Assembly (NCBI GenBank): GCA_016716005.1
Contig: JADJXE010000001.1
Coordinates: 2,927,001-2,991,000, forward strand
Length of the DNA stretch: 64,000 nt
From: Acidimicrobiales bacterium
GTDB taxonomy: Bacteria; Actinomycetota; Acidimicrobiia; Acidimicrobiales; JADJXE01
Direction: 5' to 3'
Below are positions 32,695 through 42,181 of the stretch, one piece after another. A model generated the notes under the pieces. It made no database searches and was not told where the DNA came from. It saw only the letters and a list, made by a program, of their open reading frames with translations. How positions within the stretch are numbered: position 1 is the first letter of the stretch; every line of letters starts with the position of its first letter. Position numbers and translations under genes: made by a program.

Positions 32695-35600
32695 TAGAAC
32701 CAGCTCCGCACCCAGTTGGCGGCCCGGCTGGCCCCGTCGCCGATCTCCTCGGCCGTCTGGCTCACCCACGCCCCGCCGCCCTCGACCACGTCGCTGGCGA
32801 AGCCCCCGACACCCCGCTCGCCGATGCCGGCTGCGATCTCGTCGTACCCCTTCACCACGCTGCCCACCACCGGGGTCTGGCGCAGCGTGTCGCCGGTCTG
32901 CTGGATCGCCCCGTCCCAGTACCCGTCGCCCACCCCGTGGGTGGCGATGGTGCGCACGTCGTTCAGCAAGTCGCCCACGGTGGTCCGGGGATCCATCCCG
33001 GTCTCGATGGCGATCCGGGTGATGTGGTCGAGCCCTTGCAGGGCCGGGCCGTGCCTGCCGGCGGCCACGTCCTGCTGGAACTGCTCGAGGCTCTGGTTGG
33101 CCACCTCGGCGCCGGCGCCGGTCTCGATGACCTGGCGGAGATCCCGGGTGAGGCTCTCGCCCCCGCTGGTGTAGTGGCCCACCTCTTGGGCCAGCTGCCC
33201 GTACCCCTTGAAGGGGTCGGTGCCCGGGCGGTTCACGACGCCCTCGGCGAACTGGTCGAGGTGCTGCGTGGTGAGCTCACCGGTGCGCACCGACTGGGCC
33301 AGGTCCTGGATCACGGCCCTGCCCGTCTGGTAGCCGGTGCCCACGGTGTTCTCCACCATCCGGTCGGGCAGCGCCCCCTGGAGCTGCTCGGGGAGGAGGG
33401 CGCCACCCACCATCGACAGCCGGGGATCGATCCCGCTGCACTTGATGGCCAGGTTCCCCGCCTGCGTCTGCGCGGCGGCCACCGCCATGGCTTCGGTCGG
33501 GTGCATGCCCTTGGCCACGTTCTCCTTCACGTACTGGTCGAACGTGGCCATGTCCGAGACCGTGCCCAGGGCGTCCTGGAACCCCTGGCGCGTGGTCGGG
33601 GCGCGAGGCGTGCCGGCACCGCCCTCCATCTGACCCCGCAGCTTTATCCCCGCCTCCAGGTTGGCGTCGGCCATGGAGACCGCCTTGTTCAGGGTCATGT
33701 CGGGGTTGCCCGTGACCCGCTGGAGCTCCCCGTCGATCCGCCCCGGGGGGATCTCGCCCTTGCCGGCCCTGTCGAGCACCTGCTGCACCGCCTTCAGCTG
33801 CTCGATCTTGGCCGGGTCGGCACCGGGGTCGCTCTGGAGGAGCGGGATCAGCTTGCCGTCCATGTCCTTGGCCGTTCCCCGGGCGATCTCCTGGTTGGCG
33901 GTGGCCCGGGAGATCGTCCCCTCCTTGACGAGGCGCTCGAGGTCGTGGGCCTTCACGCTGGTGACCGATCCGGTCTGCTCGGCGAAGCCGCGGCTGAACG
34001 GCTGCTCGGCGGGCTTGTTGGCCAGCACCGCCTTGTCGCCGTAGGCCTCCACGTTGGTGGACGTCGTGACGGCGTTGAAGGCCTTCTCCGCGTTCCCGCC
34101 GGTCACCTGGTGGTAGCTGTCGCCATAGGCGCCCTTGGCCAAGTCGTTCCACTTCCCGTTGGAGATGGGGACCGGGCCCTCGAGGCCCGCGGGCCGGTTG
34201 CGCGCCGCGGCCAGCTCGGCCTCGACGGCGGCGCGCTGGGGGCTGCCCTCCGGCAGCTGGGCGGCGCGCCCCTCCAGCTGGTTCACGTAGCTCTGCTTCA
34301 GCCGGGCGGCGTCGTTCTCGAGCGCGGTCAGCCGCTTGGCCGCCTCGGCGGCCTCGGGTGAGCCGGGCGGCGCGCTGGCCACGTCGCTGCGCAGCGCGTC
34401 CAGGGCCTTGCCGTAGTCGAGCGTGACCCGCGTCTCGGCCCGGGCGTCCAAGAGCTTCTGGGTGTTGAACTGGGCCACGGTCTTGGCCGCGTCGAGCTGT
34501 GATGCCAGGCGCTCCGCCTCCGGTGAGCCGGGCTGGGCCTTGGCCAGCTCGCCTTCGAGCTGGCGCACGCGGTTCGTCGAGTTGTCGACCGCCTTGCGGG
34601 CGTCCTGCACCTTGGACTCGTCGAGGCCGTAGTCGCGGTCCATGCCGACCGTGCCCGCGCTCTTGGCGTTGCGGAACTCCTTCATGTCGTCCGGCGTGAA
34701 GGGCCCACCCCCACGTTGCAGACCGAGCGCGTTCATCCGCTCGGCCGAGGCGCGGTCGACGGCGCCGTACCCCTCGTGCACGGCGCGGTCGAAGGCCGCA
34801 CCCTCCGGGGTCTTTCCTGCCGCCTTCAGGATGGCCTTGGCCTGGAAGTCCTCGTTCAGCTGGATCGCCTTGTTCCGCAGCGCCTCGGCCAGCTCGGCCC
34901 GCTCGGTGTCGCTTGTCGCCTCGTTCAGCCGGCGGTTGAGGTCGTTGAACTCGTTCACGAGGCGCTGACCGTCGGCGCGCTCCTGCTGCCAGGTGGTGTC
35001 GATCGCGGCCCGCTCGGCCGCCTCCTGGGGGCTCATCCACGTGTCGCCGTACTTGACCTGCCCGTTGAGGTCGACCGGCAGCTCCTTGCCGGTCAGGGGA
35101 TCGACGAGCGATCGGCCCTCGGCGTCGGTCGCGACCGCGTTCGGGTCGAGCACGTGCTCGTCGGGCCCGCGGTAGCGGCCCTCGGCGTCGCCGCCTTCGC
35201 CCTCCGGCGCGGCACCCTGCTCGCCGGCGCCGCCGGTTGCCGTACCCGCCGCTGCGCCGACCGCCGCCGCGCCCTCGAGCGCACCTTCGCCTTCTTCGCC
35301 TTCGGCACCCTCGCCTTCGGCACCTTCGCCTTCGGCACCTTCGCCTTCGGCACCCTCGCCTTCGGCACCCTCGCTTCGCCTTCGCCTTCGCCTTCGCCTT
35401 CGCCTTCGCCTTCGGCACCCTCGGCTTCGCCTTCGCCTTCGCCTTCGCCTTCGCCTTCGGCACCCTCGGCTTCGCCTTCGCCTTCGCCTTCGCCTTCGCC
35501 TTCGGCACCCTCGGCTTCGCCTTCGCCTTCGCCTTCGCCTTCGCCTTCGGCACCCTCGGCTTCGCCTTCGCCTTCGCCTTCGCCTTCGCCTTCGGCACCC

Positions 35601-37198
35601 TCGGCTTCGCCTTCGCCTTCGCCTTCGCCTTCGGCACCCTCGGCTTCGCCTTCGCCTTCGCCTTCGCCTTCGCCTTCGGCACCCTCGGCTTCGCCTTCGC
35701 CTTCGCCTTCGCCTTCGCCTTCGGCACCTTCGCCTTCGGGTTCGCCTTCGGCACCTTCGCCTTCGGCTTCTTCGCCTTCGGCACCTTCGCCTTCGGCTTC
35801 GCCTTCGTCTTCGGGTTCGCCTTCGCCTTCGGCCCCGCGCGGCTCCGGCACCTCCCCGGCGCCCTCCTGCCAGGTGGTCGTCACCTCCTGGCGGCCGTCC
35901 GGATGGGTGACGGTGGTCGTGATCCTCCCGTCCGGGGTCAGCTCCACCCGAGTCGTCGACCCGTCGGCGTTGGTCCAGGTGGCCACGCCCTCGCCGAACC
36001 CTCCGCCCTCGGGCACCTCCTCCTCGCCCTCGGGCTCTTCGTGCTCCCAGCCCTCGCTGCCGCCGGGCTCGCCGTCACCGCCCTCCTCGCCGGGCCAGCC
36101 CTCGTCGCCCTCCTCACCCCATCCGGGGCCCTCGCCTCCCGCCTCGGCTCCGGCTCCGGGCCCGCCGGCTCCGGGCCCGCCGGCTCCGGGCCCGCCACCC
36201 ACACCCGGCAGGCCACCGAGCACAGCGCCGAGGCCCATGCCGATGGCCCCGCCGGCGCCGGCGGCCACCCCGCCCAGGCCGGCCAGCGCGGTGAGGGTGC
36301 CCGACCCCTCGCAGCCGAGCCAGCTCTGGCCCGAGCACTCGCTGAAGCCGCCGTCGTCGGCCCACGCCGGTGCGGCCAGCAGCAGCGCCCCTCCCGAGGC
36401 CAGCGCCACGACGAGCAGCACGGCGGCCGGCGTCGGCGGCCGTCCCCGGCCGATGGCGAACGCCCCGACCCCGGCGAGGGCGGCGATCACCAGCGACACG
36501 ACCAGTCGGGCCGTGAAGCCGAGGTGGAGGCTGCCGATGAACGCCCCGATGACGATCGAGGCGACGCCGCCGCCCGTGCCGAGCAGCAGCCCGACTGCGC
36601 CGCTCGGCGCCCGGCTCATGCGCTGGCCGGCGCGGCCCAGCACCCCGGACGTGGCCCGGCTCGACAGCGCGGCGACGACCCGCCCCAGGTACGACTGGGC
36701 CGACACGGCGACGCCGACCGAGAGCGTGGCGCTCACCCACGGGCCGACCACACCCGACAGCGCCACCGCCACCGCGACCCCCCACAGCAGCGTCGACCAG
36801 GCGTCTGCCCCGTCGGTGCGGAAGGCCTCGCCCACGAGGCGGGGCATGGCGCGGGTCTCGCCCCAGAAGCGCTCGGCCCCCACCGACCGGCGGTACGAGA
36901 TGGCGCCGAAGACGATCGTGGAGAAGAGGCCCCAGAACAGCATCCCCGCCCCGAGCGTGCCCATCCCCGACGCGCCGCGGCCCTGCGACCACCCCGATGC
37001 GGGCGTCCCCACCGTGGCGGCCCGGTAGCCGTCGAGCACCTCGCCCATGATCCACACGTTCACGAGCCAGCCGACGCCGAACCCGATGGCCGCCGACAGG
37101 ACCGCCGCCGGCAGGTTGGCGGTGAGCCAGCGGCCCGTCGCCCGGGCCAGCGACCCGATCCCGGGGCCACCCCCGGCGGCCGCAGGCACCGCCGTCAT
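32694..37198 (-). CDS. Giant membrane protein with Glu/Gly/Ala repeats (~1,500 residues, one frame shift in the repeat)
   Basis: ATG at 37198 overlaps the upstream stop. The first ~330 residues hold several membrane segments (LPAAVLSAAIGFGVGWLVNV, FWGLFSTIVFGAISYRR and others). A Gly/Ala/Pro linker and TWTNADGSTTRVELTPDGRI with TTTVTHPDGRQEV follow, then a long Glu-Gly-Ala repeat encoded at 35,370-35,860. Near 35,371 one G seems missing relative to the repeat unit. Past it the frame LDPNAVATDAEGRSLVDPLT continues for about 800 mostly helical, polar residues to WVRSWF at the stop. I do not recognise it. The large charged region after a membrane anchor suggests a scaffold or secreted-effector role, which is inference only. 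Confidence 0.65.
35371..35760 (-). repeat. Hexanucleotide and 39-bp tandem repeats within the giant gene
   Basis: The plus strand reads CTTCGC hexamers grouped in roughly 39-bp units separated by GGCACCCTCGG. About seven units are 39 bp and one is shorter. On the coding strand each unit gives 13 residues of EGEGEGEGEAEGA type. A missing G at the right-hand end (CACCCTCGCTTC where other units have CACCCTCGGCTTC) shifts the frame. The array is a coding microsatellite, not a CRISPR array, because the units have no unique spacers. Confidence 0.85.
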
Positions 37199-38241
37199 GC
37201 GTGAGCGTCCAGGATCACGAACCCGCCCGAGTACGGCTCGCCGTCGTCGAGCTTCACCCGCACCATGCCCTCGTGCCCCTCGAAGCAGACCGACGCCGTC
37301 TGCCCGGCAGCGAGCTCGGGACCACCGACGGCCCGGGAGATCAGGTGCGCCTCGTCGTCGTCGTTGCGGACCGTGACGCAGCCCCCCGGTGGGATGCGGG
37401 CCAGCTCGGGGACGAAGGTGCCGCTGCGGATGACCACGCTGGGCCCCGGGGCCACGGCGATGCCGGCGTCCACGGCCGCCGAGGGGGCGAACGGCCGCTG
37501 CCACACCACGATCACGAGGGCGGTGGCCCCCAGCAGCACCGGGGCGCGGGTCCACCAGCGGCGGTCGAGCAACGCCGTGAAGCGGTCGGCGTGCTGGGCG
37601 GCCAGGCCCACGGCCGCGCCGTAGGGGACGTGGGCGCCGAAGGCGATGAGGATGAGGTCCCACTTCCAGCGAAGCCCGTAGGCGGCGGAGAACGGCGTCA
37701 CCACCGCCGCCGCCTCGAGGATCAGGCCCCAGAGCACCCCCCAGGCCCAGTGGCGGCCCCGCATGAGCACGGCGTACGTCACCCCGAAGCCCACGCCGTT
37801 GGCCACGTGGTAGCCCCACCCGGCGATGCCGCTCCACGGGCTCGAGCCGACGGCGTCGAGGGCGAGCACGCCGTAGGAGTCGATGGGCACCATCAGCCGC
37901 AGGCCCATCACGAGGAACGGCTGGCGGACCAGGTCGTACAGGGCCGTGCCGATGAGCCCGCCGACGGCGCCGGCCACCAGGGCGTTGCGCAGCCGTACCG
38001 GGCCGCGGCGGTGCACGACCACGGCGATGACGCCGAGGGCCACCACGGAGGGCACGCTCACCAGGCGGAACCACCACGAGAACGACCCCAGCCCGGCGGT
38101 CCACGCCAGCAGGCTCGACACCGAGAGGGAGCCCAGCAGCGCGCACACCGCCGCCAGCACCCACTCGGATCGGTGCTCGTAGCCGGCCGGGCTCCGGACC
38201 GTCCGGACGGAGCGGTCGCTCGATCGCCGGTCCGGGTCCAT
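37195..38241 (-). CDS. Membrane protein with cupredoxin-like C-terminal domain (first gene of the operon)
   Basis: ATG at 38241 gives 348 residues. Hydrophobic segments run from about residue 22 to 250 (VLAAVCALLGSLSVSSLLAW, VALGVIAVVVH, FGVTYAVLM, LGATALVIVVW), then an outside domain of about 85 residues. That tail has VVIRSGTFVPELARIPPGGC, VRNDDDEAHLISR and SVCFEGHEGMVRVKL. The His of AHLI plus Cys, His and Met in CFEGHEGM echo the type 1 copper site of cupredoxins (H...C-x-H-x-M), though the spacing is unusual. A copper or electron-transfer role is therefore possible but unproven. The stop overlaps the giant gene. The divergent HNH copy 2 lies 170 bp upstream. Confidence 0.68.
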   Translation of the reverse strand: MDPDRRSSDRSVRTVRSPAGYEHRSEWVLAAVCALLGSLSVSSLLAWTAGLGSFSWWFRLVSVPSVVALGVIAVVVHRRGPVRLRNALVAGAVGGLIGTALYDLVRQPFLVMGLRLMVPIDSYGVLALDAVGSSPWSGIAGWGYHVANGVGFGVTYAVLMRGRHWAWGVLWGLILEAAAVVTPFSAAYGLRWKWDLILIAFGAHVPYGAAVGLAAQHADRFTALLDRRWWTRAPVLLGATALVIVVWQRPFAPSAAVDAGIAVAPGPSVVIRSGTFVPELARIPPGGCVTVRNDDDEAHLISRAVGGPELAAGQTASVCFEGHEGMVRVKLDDGEPYSGGFVILDAHA

Positions 38242-38373
38242 CCTGGCGCGCCCCCGAGACGCAGCGGCCACACGCCGCCGCGGCGACGACAACGTCGCAC
38301 CCGCCAACGGGTGCGGGCAAGGGACGAAGGTCCTCTCGTCGGCTCGTCGGCTCGTCGGCGCCTGCCCGAATAA

Positions 38374-38389
38374 TCGAACATACGTTCGA
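38374..38389. promoter_or_regulatory. SOS box (LexA site) of HNH copy 2
   Basis: TCGAACATACGTTCGA, identical to the site at 27438, lies in the 170-bp region between the divergent operon and HNH copy 2. TAGGCT at 38400-38405 and an ATG 7 nt later repeat the copy 1 spacing exactly. LexA should repress this gene. Whether it also affects the operon starting at 38241, 133 bp away, cannot be told. Confidence 0.85.
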
Positions 38390-38412
38390 TCAAGTGTGGT
38401 AGGCTGGCGGGC

Positions 38413-39661
38413 ATGGCGGGCATGGCGGTGGCGCTGGACGAGCAGCACGAGGTGCCCGAGGCGGACGTGGCGCCCGTGCGGGACGTGGGGGTGCTGGGGG
38501 CGCTGCGCCAGGCCATCGGGCGGTGTGCGGCCATGGATCCCGAGGGGGCCCCGGCCGGGGTGCGCCACGAGATGGCGGTGGCCCTGCTGGTGGAGCGGGC
38601 CCGGCTGGACGCGCTGGCGGCCCGGTGGGCGGCGGCGTGGGACGCCAGCGGGTGTGGGCCGACGACGGGTCTCGCAGCGGGGGGCCCGGTTGGGTCGGGA
38701 GGCCAACGTGGCCGGGCGCACGGCCAAGGCCCAGGTGCGCCGGGGCCGGCATCTGCGTGACCTGCCGTTGGTGGGGGAGGCGTTCGAGGCGGGGGAGATC
38801 GGCGCCGACCATGTGGACGTGTTCGTGCGGTTGCACACCCCTGAGCACGAGGAGGCCCTGGCCCGCGACGAGGCGGTGCTGGTGGGTCAGGCCCGGTCGT
38901 TGCGGTTCGCGCAGTTCGAGCAGGCGGTGGCCTACTGGCTGTTGCGGGTGGACGCCGACGGTGAGGCCGAGCGGGCCCGACGCGAGCGCGACGGGCGCTT
39001 CGTGAGCCTGGTGCGCACGTTCGGGGGGAGCTTCGATCTGCGGGGCCGGCTGGACGCGGTGTGGGGCACCGCGGTGCAGGGCGAGCTGCAGCGTCTGGAG
39101 GACCTGCTGTACGACGACGACGTGGCCGAGGCCCGCGCCCGGTTGGGCTGCGACGAGGTGGGGTCGGCCGAGCTGGCCCGCACGGCGGCCCAGCGGCGGG
39201 CCGATGCTCTGGTGCGCATGGCCGAGCGGTCCCGCGCCGCGCCGGCCGGTGGCCGCCGGCCGGAGCCGCTGATCACCGTGGTGGTGGGCTTGGAGGACTT
39301 CGCTGGGGGGTTGTGCCGGCTGGATGACGGCACGGTGCTCGGCCGGGGCCAGTGGCTGCCCCTGTTGGAGCGGGCCGACATCGAGTCGATCGTGTTCGAC
39401 TCGGCCCGGCGGGCCCTGTCGGTGAGCGTCCGCGAGCGGTTCTTCACCGGGGCGCTGCGCCGGGTGATCCAGGTGCGCGACGGCCACTGTCGGCACCCGT
39501 CGGGCTGCGACGTGCCCGCCGGCCGCTGCCAGGTCGACCACATCGTGCCGTGGGAGGCCGGCGGGCCCACCACCCAGGACAACGGTCGGCTCCTGTGCGG
39601 CCCCCACAACCGGGCCCGCACCGCCCGCCCCAGATCGCGGCCCCCACCCCGAGCCGCCTGA
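38413..39661 (+). CDS. DUF222/HNH endonuclease (13E12 family), copy 2, one frameshift
   Basis: ATG at 38413 opens MAGMAVALDEQHEVPEADVA and the DUF222 region up to WAAAWDASG. About one base is missing near 38,652, where the frame moves. From there ADDGSRS-like sequence, GREANVAGRTAKAQVRRGRH and the rest are open to 39661. The HNH nuclease core reads VRDGHCRHPSGCDVPAGRC, QVDHIVPWEAGG and NGRLLCGPHNRAR, with the His-Asn-His residues and zinc cysteines in place. With one base restored it would be a full-length member of about 415 residues. It is damage-inducible by its SOS box. It differs from copy 1 mainly by that copy's indels. Confidence 0.82.
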
Positions 39662-39729
39662 CGGCGGGGCGGGCGGGCACTCGGGCCGCCCGACCGGCGT
39701 CGCCGGCACGAGGTGCTACCACGTAGGAC

Positions 39730-40002
39730 ATGAGGACGATCGGGGTGCGGGAGCTGCGCGAGCACGCCAGCCGCTGGCTGACGCTGGTGCGCGCCGGCGA
39801 GCGCATCACCGTCACCGACCGCGGCCGGCCCGTGGCCCAGCTGGTGCCGCTGGTCGAGGGAGGCCTCGAGCAGCTCGTGGCCGACGGCCTGGCCTCGCCG
39901 GCCGGGGCCGACCTGCTCGACGCGCTGGCCGCCGCGGGCGGCCCCACGGCGGGGGCGCCGCTGTCGGATCGGCTGGCCGAGCTCCGCGCCGATGAGCGCT
40001 GA
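39730..40002 (+). CDS. Phd/YefM-type antitoxin
   Basis: This 90-residue protein begins MRTIGVRELREHASRWLTLV, then AGERITVTDRGRPVAQLVPL, the exact plan of prevent-host-death antitoxins (short N-terminal strand, helix, then RGxPVAxLVP). The N-terminal domain should bind the operon promoter, and the C-terminal part (PLSDRLAELRADER) should block the toxin. Its stop lies 11 bp inside the start of the next reading frame, a PIN-domain toxin that is broken. The antitoxin itself is intact and may now be an orphan. Confidence 0.85.
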   Translation: MRTIGVRELREHASRWLTLVRAGERITVTDRGRPVAQLVPLVEGGLEQLVADGLASPAGADLLDALAAAGGPTAGAPLSDRLAELRADER

Positions 40003-40186
40003 CGTCTGGTAGGTCGACACCTCGACGTTCGTGGAGCTGGTGCGGCGAGAGCCCGAGACGGACGCGCTCGTCGCCTGGCTGGGCCGGCACCGGCGCTGCT
40101 CCTCCGATCTGCTCCGCACCGAGCTGCGGCGGGCCGTGCTGGCCGAGCCCGAGCCGTCCGCCTGCTGGCCGAGCCGAGGCCGCCGT
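39992..40186 (+). pseudogene. PIN-domain (VapC-type) toxin, nonsense-mutated and truncated
   Basis: An ATG at 39992 reads MSADVW, then TAG, then VDTSTFVELVRREPETDALV and LGRHRRCSSDLLRTELRRAV. PIN toxins open with xYVDTSxxVEL, where the Asp binds metal and the residue before VDTS is usually Tyr, so a TAC to TAG change has put a stop at codon 7. The frame falls apart after about 60 residues, where the convergent diguanylate cyclase gene begins. The second half with the other acidic residues is absent. The toxin is dead on two counts. Confidence 0.75.
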
Positions 40187-41484
40187 CAGCCGCGAGGGGC
40201 CGGCCGCTGCTTGTGCTCGTACATGGCCCGGTCGGCCCGGTCGAGCAGGGTGGCCGGGTCGATGCCGGCGCCCTGGGCCGCGGCCGCGCCCACGCTCACG
40301 CCCACCGTGAACCGGTGGTCACCGAGCTGCAGGGGCTCGGCCATGGCGACCCGGAGGCGCTCGGCCACGGCCTCGGCCTGGGCCTCGGGGGTGTCGGGGC
40401 ACAGCACCACGAACTCGTCGCCGCCCCAGCGGCCCACCTGGTCGGCGGCTCGCACCGCCGCCGACAGGCGGACGGCCACCTGGGTGAGGGCCACGTCGCC
40501 GGCGTGGTGGCCGAGGGTGTCGTTCACGGCCTTGAAGCCGTCGAGGTCGCAGAACAGCACGGCGGTGGGCCGGTCGTCGGCGAGGAGCCGGCCCAGGGCG
40601 TCGATCGACGAGCGCCGGTTCAGCAGCCCGGTGAGCGGATCGACGCCGGCCGCCACCGCCAGCTCGCGGGCCACCTGGGTGTGCTGGGTGTGGTCCTCGA
40701 CGGTGGCGATCCACCCGTGGGGCGGGGCGGGGCCCTGGGCCGCGAAGGCGACGGAGAGGTCGAGATCGCCGCAGCGGGCGTCGACCCGCGTCGGCTCGCC
40801 CTGCCACTGGGCGACACGGGCGGCGTCGATGAGCGCGGGCCGGGCGGCCGGTTCGAAGGCGTCGAGCCAGCCGGTGCCGGCCAGGGCGGCGGCGTCGCGG
40901 CCCAGCAGCTCGACCGCCGCCGGGTTGGCCGCCGCCACCCGCCCGTTGGGCGCGGCGGCCAGCACCGGCGTGGGCAGCAGGTCGACCAGGCTCGACCCGA
41001 GCAGCAGCTCGGCGTCGTCGGGCGGTGCCACCAGCCGGGTGCGCACCACCAGCCCGGCGATGGCCGGGTCGTCCAGGCGGCTCCACATCGTCAGCTCCAC
41101 CCAGCGAAACTCGCCGGCTGCGTCGCGCACCCGGGCCCGCACGCGGTGCACCACCTCGGGCTGGGCGAGGGCCGCCGGCAGGGCCGCGCTGACCTCGGCC
41201 AGGTCGTCGGGGTGGAGCCGCTCGAGGACGCCGCTGGGCTTGTCGGCCCAGCCCAGCAGCCCGCCGGGCGGGCCGAGCGTGTAGCGCTGGGCGCCGGCCA
41301 GGTCGACCAGCATCCACGACTCGTCGTCGGCCAGGGCCAGCATGGCCTCGGCCAGCGGGGCCGCCGGGCCGCCGCCGACCACGCCGCCGGTGCGCGCCAC
41401 CGCCCGCTCGAGGAGCTCCTCCAGGTGCTGCGGATCGGGCCGGCCGGGGCCGTCGGCCGCGCCGTCGCAGTCGGGCGGGGTCAC
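40186..41484 (-). CDS. Diguanylate cyclase with PAS-like sensor (GGDEF domain)
   Basis: This protein of about 432 residues has two PAS-like segments (ELLGSSLVDLLPTPVLAAAP near 155-175 among them) and a C-terminal GGDEF domain. DPLTGLLNRRSSIDALGRLL near 280 opens the domain, FCDLDGFKAVNDTLGHHAGD follows, and RWGGDEFVVLCPD carries the catalytic GGDEF at 354-358. RAAD nine residues before it is an inhibitory I-site, so product feedback is likely. The enzyme makes cyclic di-GMP from two GTP. A TACGCT hexamer (minus strand, 41498-41493) points to the GTG at 41484 as a leaderless start. An earlier GTG at 41517 is also in frame. There is no EAL domain or membrane segment. Confidence 0.88.
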   Translation of the reverse strand: MTPPDCDGAADGPGRPDPQHLEELLERAVARTGGVVGGGPAAPLAEAMLALADDESWMLVDLAGAQRYTLGPPGGLLGWADKPSGVLERLHPDDLAEVSAALPAALAQPEVVHRVRARVRDAAGEFRWVELTMWSRLDDPAIAGLVVRTRLVAPPDDAELLLGSSLVDLLPTPVLAAAPNGRVAAANPAAVELLGRDAAALAGTGWLDAFEPAARPALIDAARVAQWQGEPTRVDARCGDLDLSVAFAAQGPAPPHGWIATVEDHTQHTQVARELAVAAGVDPLTGLLNRRSSIDALGRLLADDRPTAVLFCDLDGFKAVNDTLGHHAGDVALTQVAVRLSAAVRAADQVGRWGGDEFVVLCPDTPEAQAEAVAERLRVAMAEPLQLGDHRFTVGVSVGAAAAQGAGIDPATLLDRADRAMYEHKQRPAPRG

Positions 41485-41548
41485 GGCCACGGAGCGTAGC
41501 CAGGGCCGTCGCCTCACGAGCCCGCCGCCGACTCGGCGTCGCCCGGCG

Positions 41549-42121
41549 TCACCCGGCGCTCAGCGGCACCCCGGCGGCCTCGGCCACCAGCCGGAACGAC
41601 GCGGCCAGCGACGCCGGCGTCTCGTGGGCGTTCAGGCCGCTCGGGTTGCCCAGCACCCACAGCTCGGCCCCCTCGAGCAGCTCGGGCTGGCGCCCGGCGG
41701 TGGCCTTCGGCTGGCGGAAGGCCACCCGGTAGGCGGTGAGGCCCAGCACGGCCACCACCGCGGGCCGCACCCGGCGCACCGTGGCCCGCAGGTCGTCGGC
41801 GCCGGCCCGCAGCTGGTCGGCCGTGAGCTCGTCGGCCCGGGCCGTGGCCACCCGCACCAGGTTGGTGATGCCCACGCCGGCCGCGGTGAGCAGCGCGGCG
41901 TCGGCCGGGCGCATCCCTTCGGAGGCGTCGATGCGCCGGGGCGTGACCCCGGCGAGGTGCAGGGCCGGCCAGAAGCGGTTGCCGGGCCGGGCGAAGTGGG
42001 CGTTGACCGCGGCCGTCCACAGCCCCGGGTTGATGCCCACGAACAGCAGCCGCAGGCCCGGGCCGAGCAGGTCGTCGACGGTCGCGCCGCGGAACCGCTC
42101 GAGCTCGGCGCGGGTGGGCAC
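41549..42121 (-). CDS. mug: Mismatch-specific uracil-DNA glycosylase (Mug/TDG family)
   Basis: This 190-residue enzyme should remove uracil or thymine from G:U and G:T mispairs. The catalytic loop reads LLFVGINPGLWTAAVNAHFA near residue 27 (family GINPGLxS/TA), and the leucine-insertion loop reads VLGNPSGLNAHET near 160. FARPGNRFWPALHLAG between them is also typical. The GTG start follows TAGCAC at a leaderless spacing. The gene stands alone on the minus strand between the cyclase and a plus-strand reductase gene. Confidence 0.9.
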   Translation of the reverse strand: MPTRAELERFRGATVDDLLGPGLRLLFVGINPGLWTAAVNAHFARPGNRFWPALHLAGVTPRRIDASEGMRPADAALLTAAGVGITNLVRVATARADELTADQLRAGADDLRATVRRVRPAVVAVLGLTAYRVAFRQPKATAGRQPELLEGAELWVLGNPSGLNAHETPASLAASFRLVAEAAGVPLSAG

Positions 42122-42181
42122 CTCGCGGTGCTAGCACGGGCGGGGTGCAGGGCGGGCGCCCGGCGAGCGAGGATGCGGCCC

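Noticed and set aside
32514..34361. A 615-residue plus-strand frame
   Set aside because: It is antisense to the helical part of the giant protein, whose minus-strand frame has sensible composition and heptad-like charge patterns.
35400..35730. Regular 39-bp repeats that resemble a CRISPR array
   Set aside because: The units have no unique spacers, they consist of CTTCGC hexamers, and they stay open as a coding repeat on the minus strand.
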